From Nitratireductor sp. (GTDB lineage Bacteria > Pseudomonadota > Alphaproteobacteria > Rhizobiales > Rhizobiaceae): 64,000 nucleotides of DNA. Shown here in pieces: positions 50,893 through 60,458 of this stretch (positions are counted from its first letter, which is position 1; each line of letters begins with the position of its first letter). The notes beneath the pieces were generated by a model, which did not search any database, was not told the DNA's origin, and saw nothing but the letters and a program-made list of their open reading frames with translations. A program made the translations under genes and the position numbers. Where the stretch lies: contig JAFMHL010000006.1 in the NCBI GenBank assembly GCA_017854535.1, positions 40,649 through 104,648 of the forward strand, read 5' to 3'.

Positions 50893-51022
50893 ATTTCGAT
50901 TTTACATGAAATTTTCCAAAACAATTCCAGATAGTTGAAGAACTGCTTCATATAAAATTTGTCGTGACCAAACTTTGTGGCATAACGGGCCAAAGAAGAA
51001 CAAATTCAATCTGGAGCCTTTC

Positions 51023-51883
51023 ATGCAATTTGCTGAACTGAACAATATAACCCTTCATTATCAAGTGCTCAGCGCACCGGCCAACAAGCCTGTTTTGGTA
51101 TTTATCAACTCGCTGGGAACAGATTTTCGCATTTGGCGTGATGTGATCATCAATTTTGCCGGTGATTTTGCAATGGTTGCTTATGACAAGCGTGGTCATG
51201 GTCTTTCAAGCGCGGGCAAATCCCCCTACAAAATGGATGATCATGTGAGTGATCTCATCGCTCTCTTGGATCATCTTAGCGTCAAGAATGCTATCCTATG
51301 CGGCGTATCTGTGGGCGGTTTGATTGCGCAGGGCGTATTTGCCAGACGTCCCGATCTAATCCGCGGCCTTGTTCTTTGTGATACCGGACATAAAATTGGT
51401 ACGGACGAAGTTTGGAATGACCGCATTTCAACCGTGCAAGCAGATGGCATCAAAGCACTGGCTGATGCGACGATGACCCGCTGGTTTTCACCTGAGTTTC
51501 ATGAAGAACAACCTGCGGCCCTGCAGGGCTACCAAAACATGCTGGAGCGCCAATCAGTTGACGGATATGTCGGCACATGTGTAGCAATCCGCGACACAGA
51601 TTACACCGAAATTGCAAAATCAATAACCGTTCCTACCCTTTGCGTAGTTGGGGATCAGGATGGCGCAACACCGCCAGAACTGGTGTCTGAATTAGCTGGA
51701 CTAATAAACGGTTCGGAGTTTCAAATAATCGAAGGCGCAGGGCATATTCCCTCAATCGAGCAGGCAGATAGGCTCTCGGATTTGATGAAGAAGTTTTTCG
51801 CCATACGCATCTTGAGTGCATCTGCCATGGAACCTGCAAGCCCAACAACGATTGAGCATGCACCAAAGCCAACACTCCAATAA
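51023..51883 (+). CDS. pcaD: 3-oxoadipate enol-lactonase
   Basis: Alpha/beta hydrolase (LCGVSVGGLIAQGVFARRPD), adjacent to pcaF. ATG at 51023. Confidence 0.88.
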   Translation: MQFAELNNITLHYQVLSAPANKPVLVFINSLGTDFRIWRDVIINFAGDFAMVAYDKRGHGLSSAGKSPYKMDDHVSDLIALLDHLSVKNAILCGVSVGGLIAQGVFARRPDLIRGLVLCDTGHKIGTDEVWNDRISTVQADGIKALADATMTRWFSPEFHEEQPAALQGYQNMLERQSVDGYVGTCVAIRDTDYTEIAKSITVPTLCVVGDQDGATPPELVSELAGLINGSEFQIIEGAGHIPSIEQADRLSDLMKKFFAIRILSASAMEPASPTTIEHAPKPTLQ

Positions 51884-51942
51884 TAAAAAATAACATATGA
51901 AATTCCTCACTTCCAAGTGAGCAATGAGACAGGATCCCGACT

Positions 51943-53148
51943 ATGACCGAAGCATATATTTGTGACTACATACGAACACCAATCGGTCGTTTTGGCGGCT
52001 CCCTGGCGCATGTGCGAACAGATGATTTGGCCGCTATACCACTCAAAGCTGTGATGGAGCGCAACAAAGCGGTAGATTGGGAAGCCGTTGACGATCTGTT
52101 TTATGGATGTGCCAATCAGGCCGGTGAAGACAATCGCAATGTTGGGCGTATGGCTTTATTGCTTGCTGGTATGCCTGATGTGATCCCGGCAAACACCATC
52201 AATCGACTTTGCGGCTCTGGTATGGACGCAATCATGACAGCGGCGAGAGCAATCAAATCAGGCGAAATGGAACTAGCCATTGCAGGCGGCGTTGAAAGCA
52301 TGTCGCGCGCACCGTTTGTGATGCCAAAAGCCGATGCTGCATTTTCAAGATCAAATGAAATTTTCGATACGACCATCGGCTGGCGTTTTGTAAATCCGCA
52401 GATGAAAAAACAATATGGCGTGGATTCAATGCCTGAGACAGCAGAAAACGTTGCGGAGGACTTCAATATATCAAGACAGGATCAGGATGCCTTTGCTATA
52501 CGATCTCAGCAAAAAGCTGGCGCTGCTATGGCCAATGGTCGCCTTGCAAAAGAAATCACACCTGTAAAAATTGCCCAGCGAAAAGGGGATCCGCTGATCA
52601 TCGATACGGATGAACATCCCCGTCCTGAAACCACGATGGATCAGCTTGCAAAACTAAGAGCACCCTTTCGCGAAGGCGGAAGCGTAACCGCTGGCAATGC
52701 CTCTGGTGTAAACGATGGCGCAGCAGCTTTGATTATCGCTTCTGAAGCCGCGGCAAAAAAACACGGACTGACACCCATCGCCAGAATTATGGGCGGCGCA
52801 ACGGCGGGCCTTGCCCCACGAATTATGGGATTTGGCCCTGCTATCGCGTCAAAGAAATTGTGCGAGCGCCTTGGTATCAAGCCATCTGATTTCGATGTGA
52901 TCGAATTGAATGAAGCCTTTGCGTCTCAGGGCCTGGCTACTTTGCGCGATCTAGGAATTGCCGATGATGCGGCCCATGTAAACCCAAATGGCGGAGCGAT
53001 TGCTCTTGGCCATCCCCTTGGCATGTCTGGCGCGCGTATCACAGGTTCTGCGGCCCTTGAGTTGAGAGAAAAGGGCGGTCGCTATTCTCTATCAACCATG
53101 TGCATTGGAGTGGGGCAGGGCATTGCCATCGCCTTGGAAAGAGTTTGA
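51943..53148 (+). CDS. pcaF: 3-oxoadipyl-CoA thiolase
   Basis: NRLCGSGMDAIMTAARAIKSGEMELAIAGGVESMSRAPFVMPK, NPNGGAIALGHPLGMSGAR. Confidence 0.92.
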   Translation: MTEAYICDYIRTPIGRFGGSLAHVRTDDLAAIPLKAVMERNKAVDWEAVDDLFYGCANQAGEDNRNVGRMALLLAGMPDVIPANTINRLCGSGMDAIMTAARAIKSGEMELAIAGGVESMSRAPFVMPKADAAFSRSNEIFDTTIGWRFVNPQMKKQYGVDSMPETAENVAEDFNISRQDQDAFAIRSQQKAGAAMANGRLAKEITPVKIAQRKGDPLIIDTDEHPRPETTMDQLAKLRAPFREGGSVTAGNASGVNDGAAALIIASEAAAKKHGLTPIARIMGGATAGLAPRIMGFGPAIASKKLCERLGIKPSDFDVIELNEAFASQGLATLRDLGIADDAAHVNPNGGAIALGHPLGMSGARITGSAALELREKGGRYSLSTMCIGVGQGIAIALERV

Positions 53149-53242
53149 TCCAAAGCGTTCTATGCCTGTGACACCCATTCCCATTGACCTTTGTCAGTGT
53201 GCATGGTTCTAGAAAGCATCATAATTTATATGGGGCAAAAAC

Positions 53243-54214
53243 GTGGCTACACTGATAACAGGCGCAGGTGGCTTTATCGGCTTTCACACTGCAAAGGCAC
53301 TTCTTGAAAAGGGTGAGCATGTTTTAGGCATTGATAATCTCAATGACTATTACGATCCGCAGTTGAAAACCGCGCGTTTGGCGATGCTTGCCAATGAGAA
53401 GAATTTTTCATTCGCTGAAATCGACATCGCAGACATGAAAGCGGTTTCTGATGTGGTTCAAGGGAAGAAAATTGAGCGCATTATTCATTTGGCGGCTCAG
53501 GCAGGTGTGCGTTATTCCATCGAAAATCCTCATGCCTATGTTCAGTCGAATCTGGTAGGCCATGTAAACATGCTTGAATTGGCACGCAATCTCGATGGCC
53601 TTGAGCATATGGCTTATGCTTCCTCCAGTTCCATCTATGGTGGTCGAACCGATTTACCATTTTCAGAGACAGATCGCGCTGATCAGCCTGTCTCGCTATA
53701 TGCAGCCACCAAAAAGTCCAATGAATTAATGAGCCATACCTATGCCCATCTTTATAATATTCCGCTAACAGGATTGCGTTTCTTTACTGTTTATGGACCT
53801 TGGGGCAGGCCTGATATGGCCTATTGGAGTTTTACCAAGGACATCCTTGAAGGCAAAACAATCAAGGTTTTCAACAAAGGCGATATGCTGCGTGATTTCA
53901 CTTATATTGACGACATTGTTGAAGCCATAACCCGCATTTCAAAAAAGGGTTTTGTGGGCGATGGCGTTCCTCATGCCGTCTATAATATCGGTAATAATAA
54001 TCCTGAAAAGCTGGAAGATTTTTTGGCGATTTTGGAAAAATTACTGGGCAAAAAAGCAAAACGTGAAGATCTGCCCATGCAGCCCGGAGACGTTCCGGCC
54101 ACCTATGCCGATATCACGGCTATACAGCGTGATTATGGGTTTGAACCGAAAACCGATCTTGAGACAGGCCTGCGCTCCTTCGTTGGCTGGTACCGGCAGT
54201 ATTTTGCCGTTTAA
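53243..54214 (+). CDS. NAD-dependent epimerase, UDP-glucuronate 4-epimerase-like
   Basis: GAGGFIGFHTAKALLEKGEHVLGIDNLNDYYDPQLK, YAATKKSNELMSHTYAHLY. Confidence 0.92.
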   Translation: MATLITGAGGFIGFHTAKALLEKGEHVLGIDNLNDYYDPQLKTARLAMLANEKNFSFAEIDIADMKAVSDVVQGKKIERIIHLAAQAGVRYSIENPHAYVQSNLVGHVNMLELARNLDGLEHMAYASSSSIYGGRTDLPFSETDRADQPVSLYAATKKSNELMSHTYAHLYNIPLTGLRFFTVYGPWGRPDMAYWSFTKDILEGKTIKVFNKGDMLRDFTYIDDIVEAITRISKKGFVGDGVPHAVYNIGNNNPEKLEDFLAILEKLLGKKAKREDLPMQPGDVPATYADITAIQRDYGFEPKTDLETGLRSFVGWYRQYFAV

Positions 54215-54285
54215 AGCGAATGGTTTGAATTTTGTATTGAATCAATGTCTTAACGTCCAGCGCGTTATTCAAGGCGATTTTCCAG

Positions 54286-54302
54286 TTTAGAATAGTTCTA
54301 AA
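54286..54302. promoter_or_regulatory. Perfect Irr-type iron control element (ICE)
   Basis: TTTAGAA-TAG-TTCTAAA, a 7+3+7 palindrome about 110 bp upstream of a ferric-iron binding protein gene. Confidence 0.8.
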
Positions 54303-54411
54303 GTATTGTTTTTATTGAAGAATTATTGACAGTCGAGCTAATTCAACATAGACACAGCTTGTAAACGTAATCTGGTTGCACCGCCTTGAACGGTACTTAT
54401 TGGAGAATAAA

Positions 54412-55458
54412 ATGAACGTAAGAATGAAATCAGCCCTGTTGGGCTGCACTGTCCTAATGACAGCGCAAATGAACTTTTCTGTCGCCTTGGCGGCCGATGA
54501 AGTAAACATTTACTCCTATCGTCAGCCTGAATTGATCCAGCCATTGGTTGATACTTTCAAGGCTGAAACAGGTATCACGGTAAATCAGGTATTTCTCGAC
54601 AAAGGCCTTACAGAGCGCATCGCAGCAGAGGGAGAAAATTCACCAGCTGATGTTATTCTAGCAACTGATATTGGACGTCTACAAGCTGCCGTTGATGCTG
54701 GTGTGACACAGAGTGTGGAAGACACTTTGATTAACGAGAATATCCCAGCTCAATATCGTGATCCAGCAGGCAATTGGTTTGGCCTTACTGTCCGCGGACG
54801 TGTGGTCTATGCGTCCAATACCAGGGTAGAACAAGACGCGATTACGTATGAAGAATTGGCCGACCCAAAATGGAAAGGCAAAATCTGTATCAGAGACGGC
54901 CAGCATGATTATAATATTGCTCTGTTCGCATCCATGATCTCAAATTTGGGAGCGGAAAAAGCGGAAACCTGGATGAGTGGCCTTAAAGAAAATCTGGCAC
55001 GCAAGCCAGCAGGCAATGACCGCGAACAGGCAAAGTCGATATTTTCTGGTGAATGTGATCTGGCCATTGGCAACACTTATTATGTTGGCTTGATGCAGAC
55101 CAATGAAAAACAGCCAGAACAAAAAGAATGGGCAAAATCGATCAAGGTCTTGTTTCCCAATGCAGCTGATCGTGGAACACATGTGAACCTTTCTGGCATG
55201 GCTTTGGCAAGATATGCGCCGAACAAAGACAATGCCATCAAGTTTATGGAATATTTGGCAAGCCCGAAAGCGCAGGAAATCTACGCTGAGCAAGTTTTTG
55301 AATATCCTGTAGCACCTGGAACCTCGCCTTCAGAAATTGTGAAAGGTTTTGGTGATTTGAAAGCCGATACTCTGGCTGTTTCAGAACTGGCTAAAAACCG
55401 CAAAATGGCATCAGAAATGGTTGATAAAACCCGCTTTAACGATGGGCCAAGCAACTAA
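54412..55458 (+). CDS. Fe(3+) ABC transporter substrate-binding protein
   Basis: FbpA/FutA-like: NIYSYRQPELIQPLVDTFKAETGITVNQVFLDKGLTERI, AIGNTYYVGLM. Confidence 0.92.
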   Translation: MNVRMKSALLGCTVLMTAQMNFSVALAADEVNIYSYRQPELIQPLVDTFKAETGITVNQVFLDKGLTERIAAEGENSPADVILATDIGRLQAAVDAGVTQSVEDTLINENIPAQYRDPAGNWFGLTVRGRVVYASNTRVEQDAITYEELADPKWKGKICIRDGQHDYNIALFASMISNLGAEKAETWMSGLKENLARKPAGNDREQAKSIFSGECDLAIGNTYYVGLMQTNEKQPEQKEWAKSIKVLFPNAADRGTHVNLSGMALARYAPNKDNAIKFMEYLASPKAQEIYAEQVFEYPVAPGTSPSEIVKGFGDLKADTLAVSELAKNRKMASEMVDKTRFNDGPSN

Positions 55459-55479
55459 ATAGATTGCACTAGACCAAAG

Positions 55480-55507
55480 AAAAAGCCCGCATCTCGCGGG
55501 CTTTTTT
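55480..55507 (+). terminator. Rho-independent terminator after the iron-binding protein gene
   Basis: AAAAAGCCCGC-ATCTC-GCGGGCTTTTTT. Confidence 0.92.
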
Positions 55508-55696
55508 GTGAAACGGACTCAGGCAATTGATGGTGTTAAGGCGCTGATTTGACCTTGGCGGCATTTTGCGTGTCCTCAAGACCATTTGGAATAAATAACT
55601 TACAACAGCATGAAATATGGAATGAAATAGCGGGTATTTTACGCTGATACCGCATATCTTGGAATTCAATACTAATTGCGGTCCAAAGGTGTGTAT

Positions 55697-57136
55697 ATGC
55701 GTTACTATCCGTTGTTTCTTGATCTGAAAAACAAAAAAGTTGTTTTTTCCGGCGCGGGTGACCACGCGGCTGCGAAAATTCGCCTTTTGTTGAAAACAGA
55801 AGCAGAAATAGTCGTGATTGGTGAAGACCCTTGCGATGATGTTTTGCAATGGGCTGAACTTGGCAAAATCACATTCTACAATAGACCGCTTCAAAATGAG
55901 GATGTTCGCGACGCTCGTCTTGTATATGGCGCAAATGATGATCTGCCAGCCGATGAGATTGCAATTGCGCTTGGAAGGTCCGCCGGAGCGCTGACCAACA
56001 TTGTTGATAATCTTGAAGCCAGTGAGTTTTTAACGCCAGCAATGGTAGATCGTGATCCGGTGACCATCGCAATTGGAACCGAGGGGACTGCGCCTGTTCT
56101 TGCGCGCAAAATCAAAGCAGATATTGAGGCTTTGCTGCCAGCATCAACTGGACTGTTTGCTCGCATAGGTGATGCGTTTCGTCCTATCGCAGGTACTTTG
56201 AAAACGGCTCGCTTGCGCCGCGAGTTTTGGACTAAATTCTTTTTTACCGAGGCGCCAAAAGCATTGCTGGAAGGTGGTCGCCGTGCTGTGGGCGAACGTC
56301 TCGAAACTCTGTATCACGAAGTAAGTGCGTCAGATGCGGCTAGGGGCCATGTAAATTCAGCAGTGCGCAAAGGTGGCTCTGTAACGTTGATCGGAACAGG
56401 TCCAGGCGATCCGGAATTGTTGACTTTGAAAGCCCGCCGTATGTTGCATGAAGCAGAAGTTGTTCTTTATGATCAGCTCGTCACGTCCCAGATATTGGAG
56501 TTGGCGCGTCGCGAGGCGGTGCTTATTCATGTAGGCAAAAAAGGCTTCGGCAAGAGTTGGAAACAAGATGATATCAATGCTCTGTTGATTGAACATGCAA
56601 AAGCAGGCGCGCAAATTGTTCGGTTAAAATCAGGAGATCCTTCGGTTTTTGGCCGGATGGATGAAGAACTGGATGCTCTCGAAGAAGCAGGCATTGATTG
56701 GGACGTTGTTCCTGGCATCACGGCTGCCTCAGCCGCAGCAGCCAGTATCGGTTCGTCTCTCACGCGGCGTGGTCGAAACTCAGCACTACAGTTTTTAACC
56801 GGTCATGATGTGGATGGTTTTGCCGAGCAGGATTGGAATGATCTTTCAGCAACGGGCGCAACTGCAGCCATTTATATGGGTTTGAAAGCCGCTACGTTTA
56901 TTCGCGGACGTTTGTTGATGCATGGCGCAAAAGCCGACACGCCCGTGACCATTGTTTCCAATGTGTCCCGCATGGATCAAAAGGTTATCACCACGACACT
57001 CTTAGAACTGCCGGATGCGATCAAGGCTGCTGATATGCAAGCTCCCGCTATTTTGCTGCTTGGGCTTAAATCACGCCGCGCCGCCCAAGCGCTCAACCAG
57101 ATTACTTTGCCGCAAATGAAAACAGGAGCTGCATGA
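55697..57136 (+). CDS. cysG: Siroheme synthase CysG
   Basis: N-terminal precorrin-2 dehydrogenase-like region and C-terminal SUMT domain (GTGPGDPELLTLKARRMLHEAEVVLYDQLV). Confidence 0.93.
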   Translation: MRYYPLFLDLKNKKVVFSGAGDHAAAKIRLLLKTEAEIVVIGEDPCDDVLQWAELGKITFYNRPLQNEDVRDARLVYGANDDLPADEIAIALGRSAGALTNIVDNLEASEFLTPAMVDRDPVTIAIGTEGTAPVLARKIKADIEALLPASTGLFARIGDAFRPIAGTLKTARLRREFWTKFFFTEAPKALLEGGRRAVGERLETLYHEVSASDAARGHVNSAVRKGGSVTLIGTGPGDPELLTLKARRMLHEAEVVLYDQLVTSQILELARREAVLIHVGKKGFGKSWKQDDINALLIEHAKAGAQIVRLKSGDPSVFGRMDEELDALEEAGIDWDVVPGITAASAAAASIGSSLTRRGRNSALQFLTGHDVDGFAEQDWNDLSATGATAAIYMGLKAATFIRGRLLMHGAKADTPVTIVSNVSRMDQKVITTTLLELPDAIKAADMQAPAILLLGLKSRRAAQALNQITLPQMKTGAA

Positions 57137-57447
57137 TGGCCCGCGAATTCACACCTCAAATAGTTACTGCCAATGACCTTTTGTTGGGCGATGCTGTTTA
57201 TCTTACCAAAGCTGGAACATGGTCACGGCTGCATAGTGATGCTCATCTCGCGAATTCGGCAGAACAGGCACAGACCATGTTGAAACATGTAAAAGGTCAA
57301 CAAGATGTTATTGTTGGCGCTTACCTTGCAAATGTAAGTGTCAACGAAGATGGCATTCCCGAGCCGGCTCATTTTCGTGAAGCGTTTCGCACACGTGGTC
57401 CGTCCAACTATTTTCACGGCAAGCAGGCCGATGCTCAATCCAGCTAA
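57133..57447 (+). CDS. DUF2849 domain-containing protein
   Basis: Small ORF between cysG and cysI; GDAVYLTKAGTW, EPAHFREAFRTRGPSNYF. Confidence 0.85.
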   Translation: MMAREFTPQIVTANDLLLGDAVYLTKAGTWSRLHSDAHLANSAEQAQTMLKHVKGQQDVIVGAYLANVSVNEDGIPEPAHFREAFRTRGPSNYFHGKQADAQSS

Positions 57448-57468
57448 GCATTAGACAGAGAGTATTCC

Positions 57469-59136
57469 ATGTATATCTATAATGATTTTGATGCAGAATT
57501 TGTGCGTGACCGGGTTCGTCAGTTCCGTGGGCAGGTCGAAAAGCGCATAGACGGTTCGCTGACCGAAGATGAGTTCAAGCCGTTGCGCTTGATGAATGGT
57601 CTATATCTCCAGCTACATGCCTATATGTTGCGGGTCGCCATTCCCTATGGTTCGCTGGATGCAGCAAAAATGCGCCAGCTGGCCTTCATCGCTGACAAAT
57701 GGGACAAGGGCTACGGCCATTTCACCACAAGGCAGAATATTCAGTTTAACTGGCCATTGCTGAAAGATGTGCCGGATATGCTGGATGCTTTGGCGGATGT
57801 GGGGATGCATGCCATCCAGACATCTGGCAACTGTGTTCGTAATGTTACTGCAGACCATTTTGCCGGTGCTGCTTCCGACGAAATAGAAGATCCACGTCCA
57901 ACAGCTGAGCTTCTCCGCCAATGGTCAACCGACCATCCTGAATTTCAGTTCCTTCCACGTAAATTCAAGATTGCAATTACCGGTTCGCCAAATGATCGCG
58001 CGGTGACGAAAGCCCATGACATTGGCATCCGCATGGTCCGAAACGAAAACGACCAGCCGGGATATGAGATCATCGTTGGCGGCGGTCTTGGTCGTTCGCC
58101 ATTCATTGGCAAAGTCTTGCGCGAGTTTTTGCCCAAGGCTGAATTGCTCCCTTATATTGAGGCTGTCTTGCAGGTTTACAATCTAGAAGGACGCCGTGAT
58201 AACAAATACAAAGCGCGGATCAAGATATTGGTTCATGAAGCTGGATTGGATGAAATCCGCGGTTCTGTTGAAGAAACCTTTGCAAGAACGTTAGCAGAGT
58301 TCAAAAAGCCCTCTGATGAATTAGTTGATCAGATTACAACCTATTTTAATCCACCAGAATTCAACAATATCCAATCTCATGCCTATGAAGAAGCCTTGGA
58401 AACAGATCCTGTGTTGCGCTCCTTTGTTGAGACCAATGTGGCGGAACACAAAAACCCTGCCTATGGCATTGTGACAATTTCTACCAAACCAATTGGCGGA
58501 ACGCCCGGTGACGTTACATCTGATCAAATGCGTTTGATTGCTGATCTGGCTGAAAAATATAGCCACAACGAAGTGCGTATCAGCCATGAGCAAAATGCCG
58601 TTCTGCCCCATGTTCGCAAAGCGGATATTCCTTTGGTCCATGCAGCGTTAAAAGCTGTTGGTTTGGCAACGGCCAATATCGGATTGATCTCAGATATCAT
58701 CGCTTGCCCGGGCATGGACTATTGCGCCCTTGCTACGGCCCGTTCAATTCCAATCGCGCAGGAAATTTCCACCCGTTTTGATGAATTAAAACTAGAAAAA
58801 GAAATTGGTGAGTTACGCATCAAAATTTCCGGCTGCATCAATGCCTGCGGCCACCACCATGTGGGCCATATCGGAATTCTTGGTTTGGACAAGGCTGGTG
58901 TTGAAAACTATCAGATAACCCTTGGCGGCGATGCAACACAAACCATGGCATTGGGCGAACGCGCTGGCCCCGGTTTTGCTGCTGAGGAATTACTGCCTGC
59001 CCTTGAGCGTTTGTTGAACCGCTATTTGGAAATACGTGAATGCAGCGATGAAATATTCCTCGAAACTTATCGCAGGTTAGGTCCTCAACCATTCCAACAA
59101 GCGCTTTATCCCGAGGAAGAAAAATATGCTGCCTGA
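57469..59136 (+). CDS. cysI: Nitrite/sulfite reductase hemoprotein
   Basis: Siroheme/4Fe-4S motifs (IACPGMDYCALATARSIPIA, ISGCINACGHHHVGHIGILG). Confidence 0.93.
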   Translation: MYIYNDFDAEFVRDRVRQFRGQVEKRIDGSLTEDEFKPLRLMNGLYLQLHAYMLRVAIPYGSLDAAKMRQLAFIADKWDKGYGHFTTRQNIQFNWPLLKDVPDMLDALADVGMHAIQTSGNCVRNVTADHFAGAASDEIEDPRPTAELLRQWSTDHPEFQFLPRKFKIAITGSPNDRAVTKAHDIGIRMVRNENDQPGYEIIVGGGLGRSPFIGKVLREFLPKAELLPYIEAVLQVYNLEGRRDNKYKARIKILVHEAGLDEIRGSVEETFARTLAEFKKPSDELVDQITTYFNPPEFNNIQSHAYEEALETDPVLRSFVETNVAEHKNPAYGIVTISTKPIGGTPGDVTSDQMRLIADLAEKYSHNEVRISHEQNAVLPHVRKADIPLVHAALKAVGLATANIGLISDIIACPGMDYCALATARSIPIAQEISTRFDELKLEKEIGELRIKISGCINACGHHHVGHIGILGLDKAGVENYQITLGGDATQTMALGERAGPGFAAEELLPALERLLNRYLEIRECSDEIFLETYRRLGPQPFQQALYPEEEKYAA

Positions 59137-59848
59137 ACCACATACGCTGGCTTTTCATGCAGGCTTGGATTGGCTGGAAACATCTTCGCTGGAAATGCTC
59201 GATCAAGCATTATCGCTCAATTTGTATGGTCGCACAGCAGTTGTGTCCTCCTTTGGAGTAGATTCTGCTGTTCTTTTGCATCTCGTTTCAAGGATCACGC
59301 GAGATGCACCGATACTCTTCGTCGATACGCGTATGATGTTCCAAGAGACGTTGAACTATCAGCTGGAATTGGCGAGAGAGTTTGGTCTCAAAGACGTCCG
59401 GCAAATAACAGCAAATGATGTGGATCTTCGACGTAATGATGTTTTTGGTCGGTTGCACAAAAAGGACACGGATGCTTGCTGTGACTTACGCAAAACCAAA
59501 CCACTGGAAAAAGCGTTGGAGCCCTTTGACGCCTGGATCAATGGCCGCAAGCGTCAACAATCGCAGTCGCGATCTTCCATGAAGCCGTTGGAAGTGGATG
59601 CTCACGACAGGATCAAAGTAAATCCCCTATTGCATTGGGACAATGAGGATATCAAAGCCTATTTTGATCTTCGTCATTTGCCGCAACATCCAATGGTATC
59701 AAAAGGCTTCACCTCAATTGGATGTGCGCCTTGTACGGCAAAACCGTCACCTGGTTCAGATCCGCGCAGCGGTCGCTGGCAGGGTCAGGATAAAACAGAA
59801 TGCGGTATCCATGTTCAAGATGGTAAAATCATTCGCCGTAGTGCTTGA
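59126..59848 (+). CDS. cysH: Phosphoadenylyl-/adenylyl-sulfate reductase
   Basis: SSFGVDSAVLLHLVSRI, CCDLRKTKPLEKAL, SIGCAPCTAKPSPGSDPRSGRWQGQDKTECGIH (4Fe-4S type). Confidence 0.95.
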   Translation: MLPEPHTLAFHAGLDWLETSSLEMLDQALSLNLYGRTAVVSSFGVDSAVLLHLVSRITRDAPILFVDTRMMFQETLNYQLELAREFGLKDVRQITANDVDLRRNDVFGRLHKKDTDACCDLRKTKPLEKALEPFDAWINGRKRQQSQSRSSMKPLEVDAHDRIKVNPLLHWDNEDIKAYFDLRHLPQHPMVSKGFTSIGCAPCTAKPSPGSDPRSGRWQGQDKTECGIHVQDGKIIRRSA

Positions 59849-59893
59849 GAAAATTTTTGCTGAACCGCGGCTTCAGCGCCCAAGGAGTTTTAA

Positions 59894-60346
59894 ATGCCTG
59901 TAATCATTAAAGATGGAAAATTTGTCGAAGATCAGTTTTTGGCAGCAGGGGGAGGGTTCATCCAACTTGATAAACTGTCTTTGTCTACCCATGGATTAGA
60001 GCCGCAGCATACTGGGGTTGATGTTCCCAATGACACTAAGCCGGAAGCATTGGCCGGATTGTTGAATTCTGTTGAGGCAATTCGCATCCCATTTCCATCA
60101 TTTGCAGATGGTCGAGGATTTTCAATTGCCAAAAAACTTCGTCGCATGGATTTCAACGGATTGTTGCGCGCCCAGGGAAATGTTCTTGCTGATCAGTATC
60201 CTTTAACTTTGCGCTCAGGCTTTAATGAGGTGGAAATTCCTAATGAGCAAGCGGGGCGTCAACCACAGGCCCAATGGAGTGACGCGATTGGTCGGGTCAA
60301 TAATAACTATCTGGATCGCCTAAAGGGTGCTGATCAAGCTGCCTAG
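59894..60346 (+). CDS. DUF934 domain-containing protein
   Basis: 150 aa; FPSFADGRGFSIAKKLRRMDFNGLLRAQGNVLADQYPLTLRSGFNEVEI. Confidence 0.9.
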   Translation: MPVIIKDGKFVEDQFLAAGGGFIQLDKLSLSTHGLEPQHTGVDVPNDTKPEALAGLLNSVEAIRIPFPSFADGRGFSIAKKLRRMDFNGLLRAQGNVLADQYPLTLRSGFNEVEIPNEQAGRQPQAQWSDAIGRVNNNYLDRLKGADQAA

Positions 60347-60458
60347 CGCCGAACGGTAATTTCGAGCGCTCTTATACGGTCAACTGTCGCAAATAGAGTT
60401 TGATCCACATTTCTCCCCGCGCTAGCAATAGATTGGTTAGCATTGAGGGAGTTTTGCC

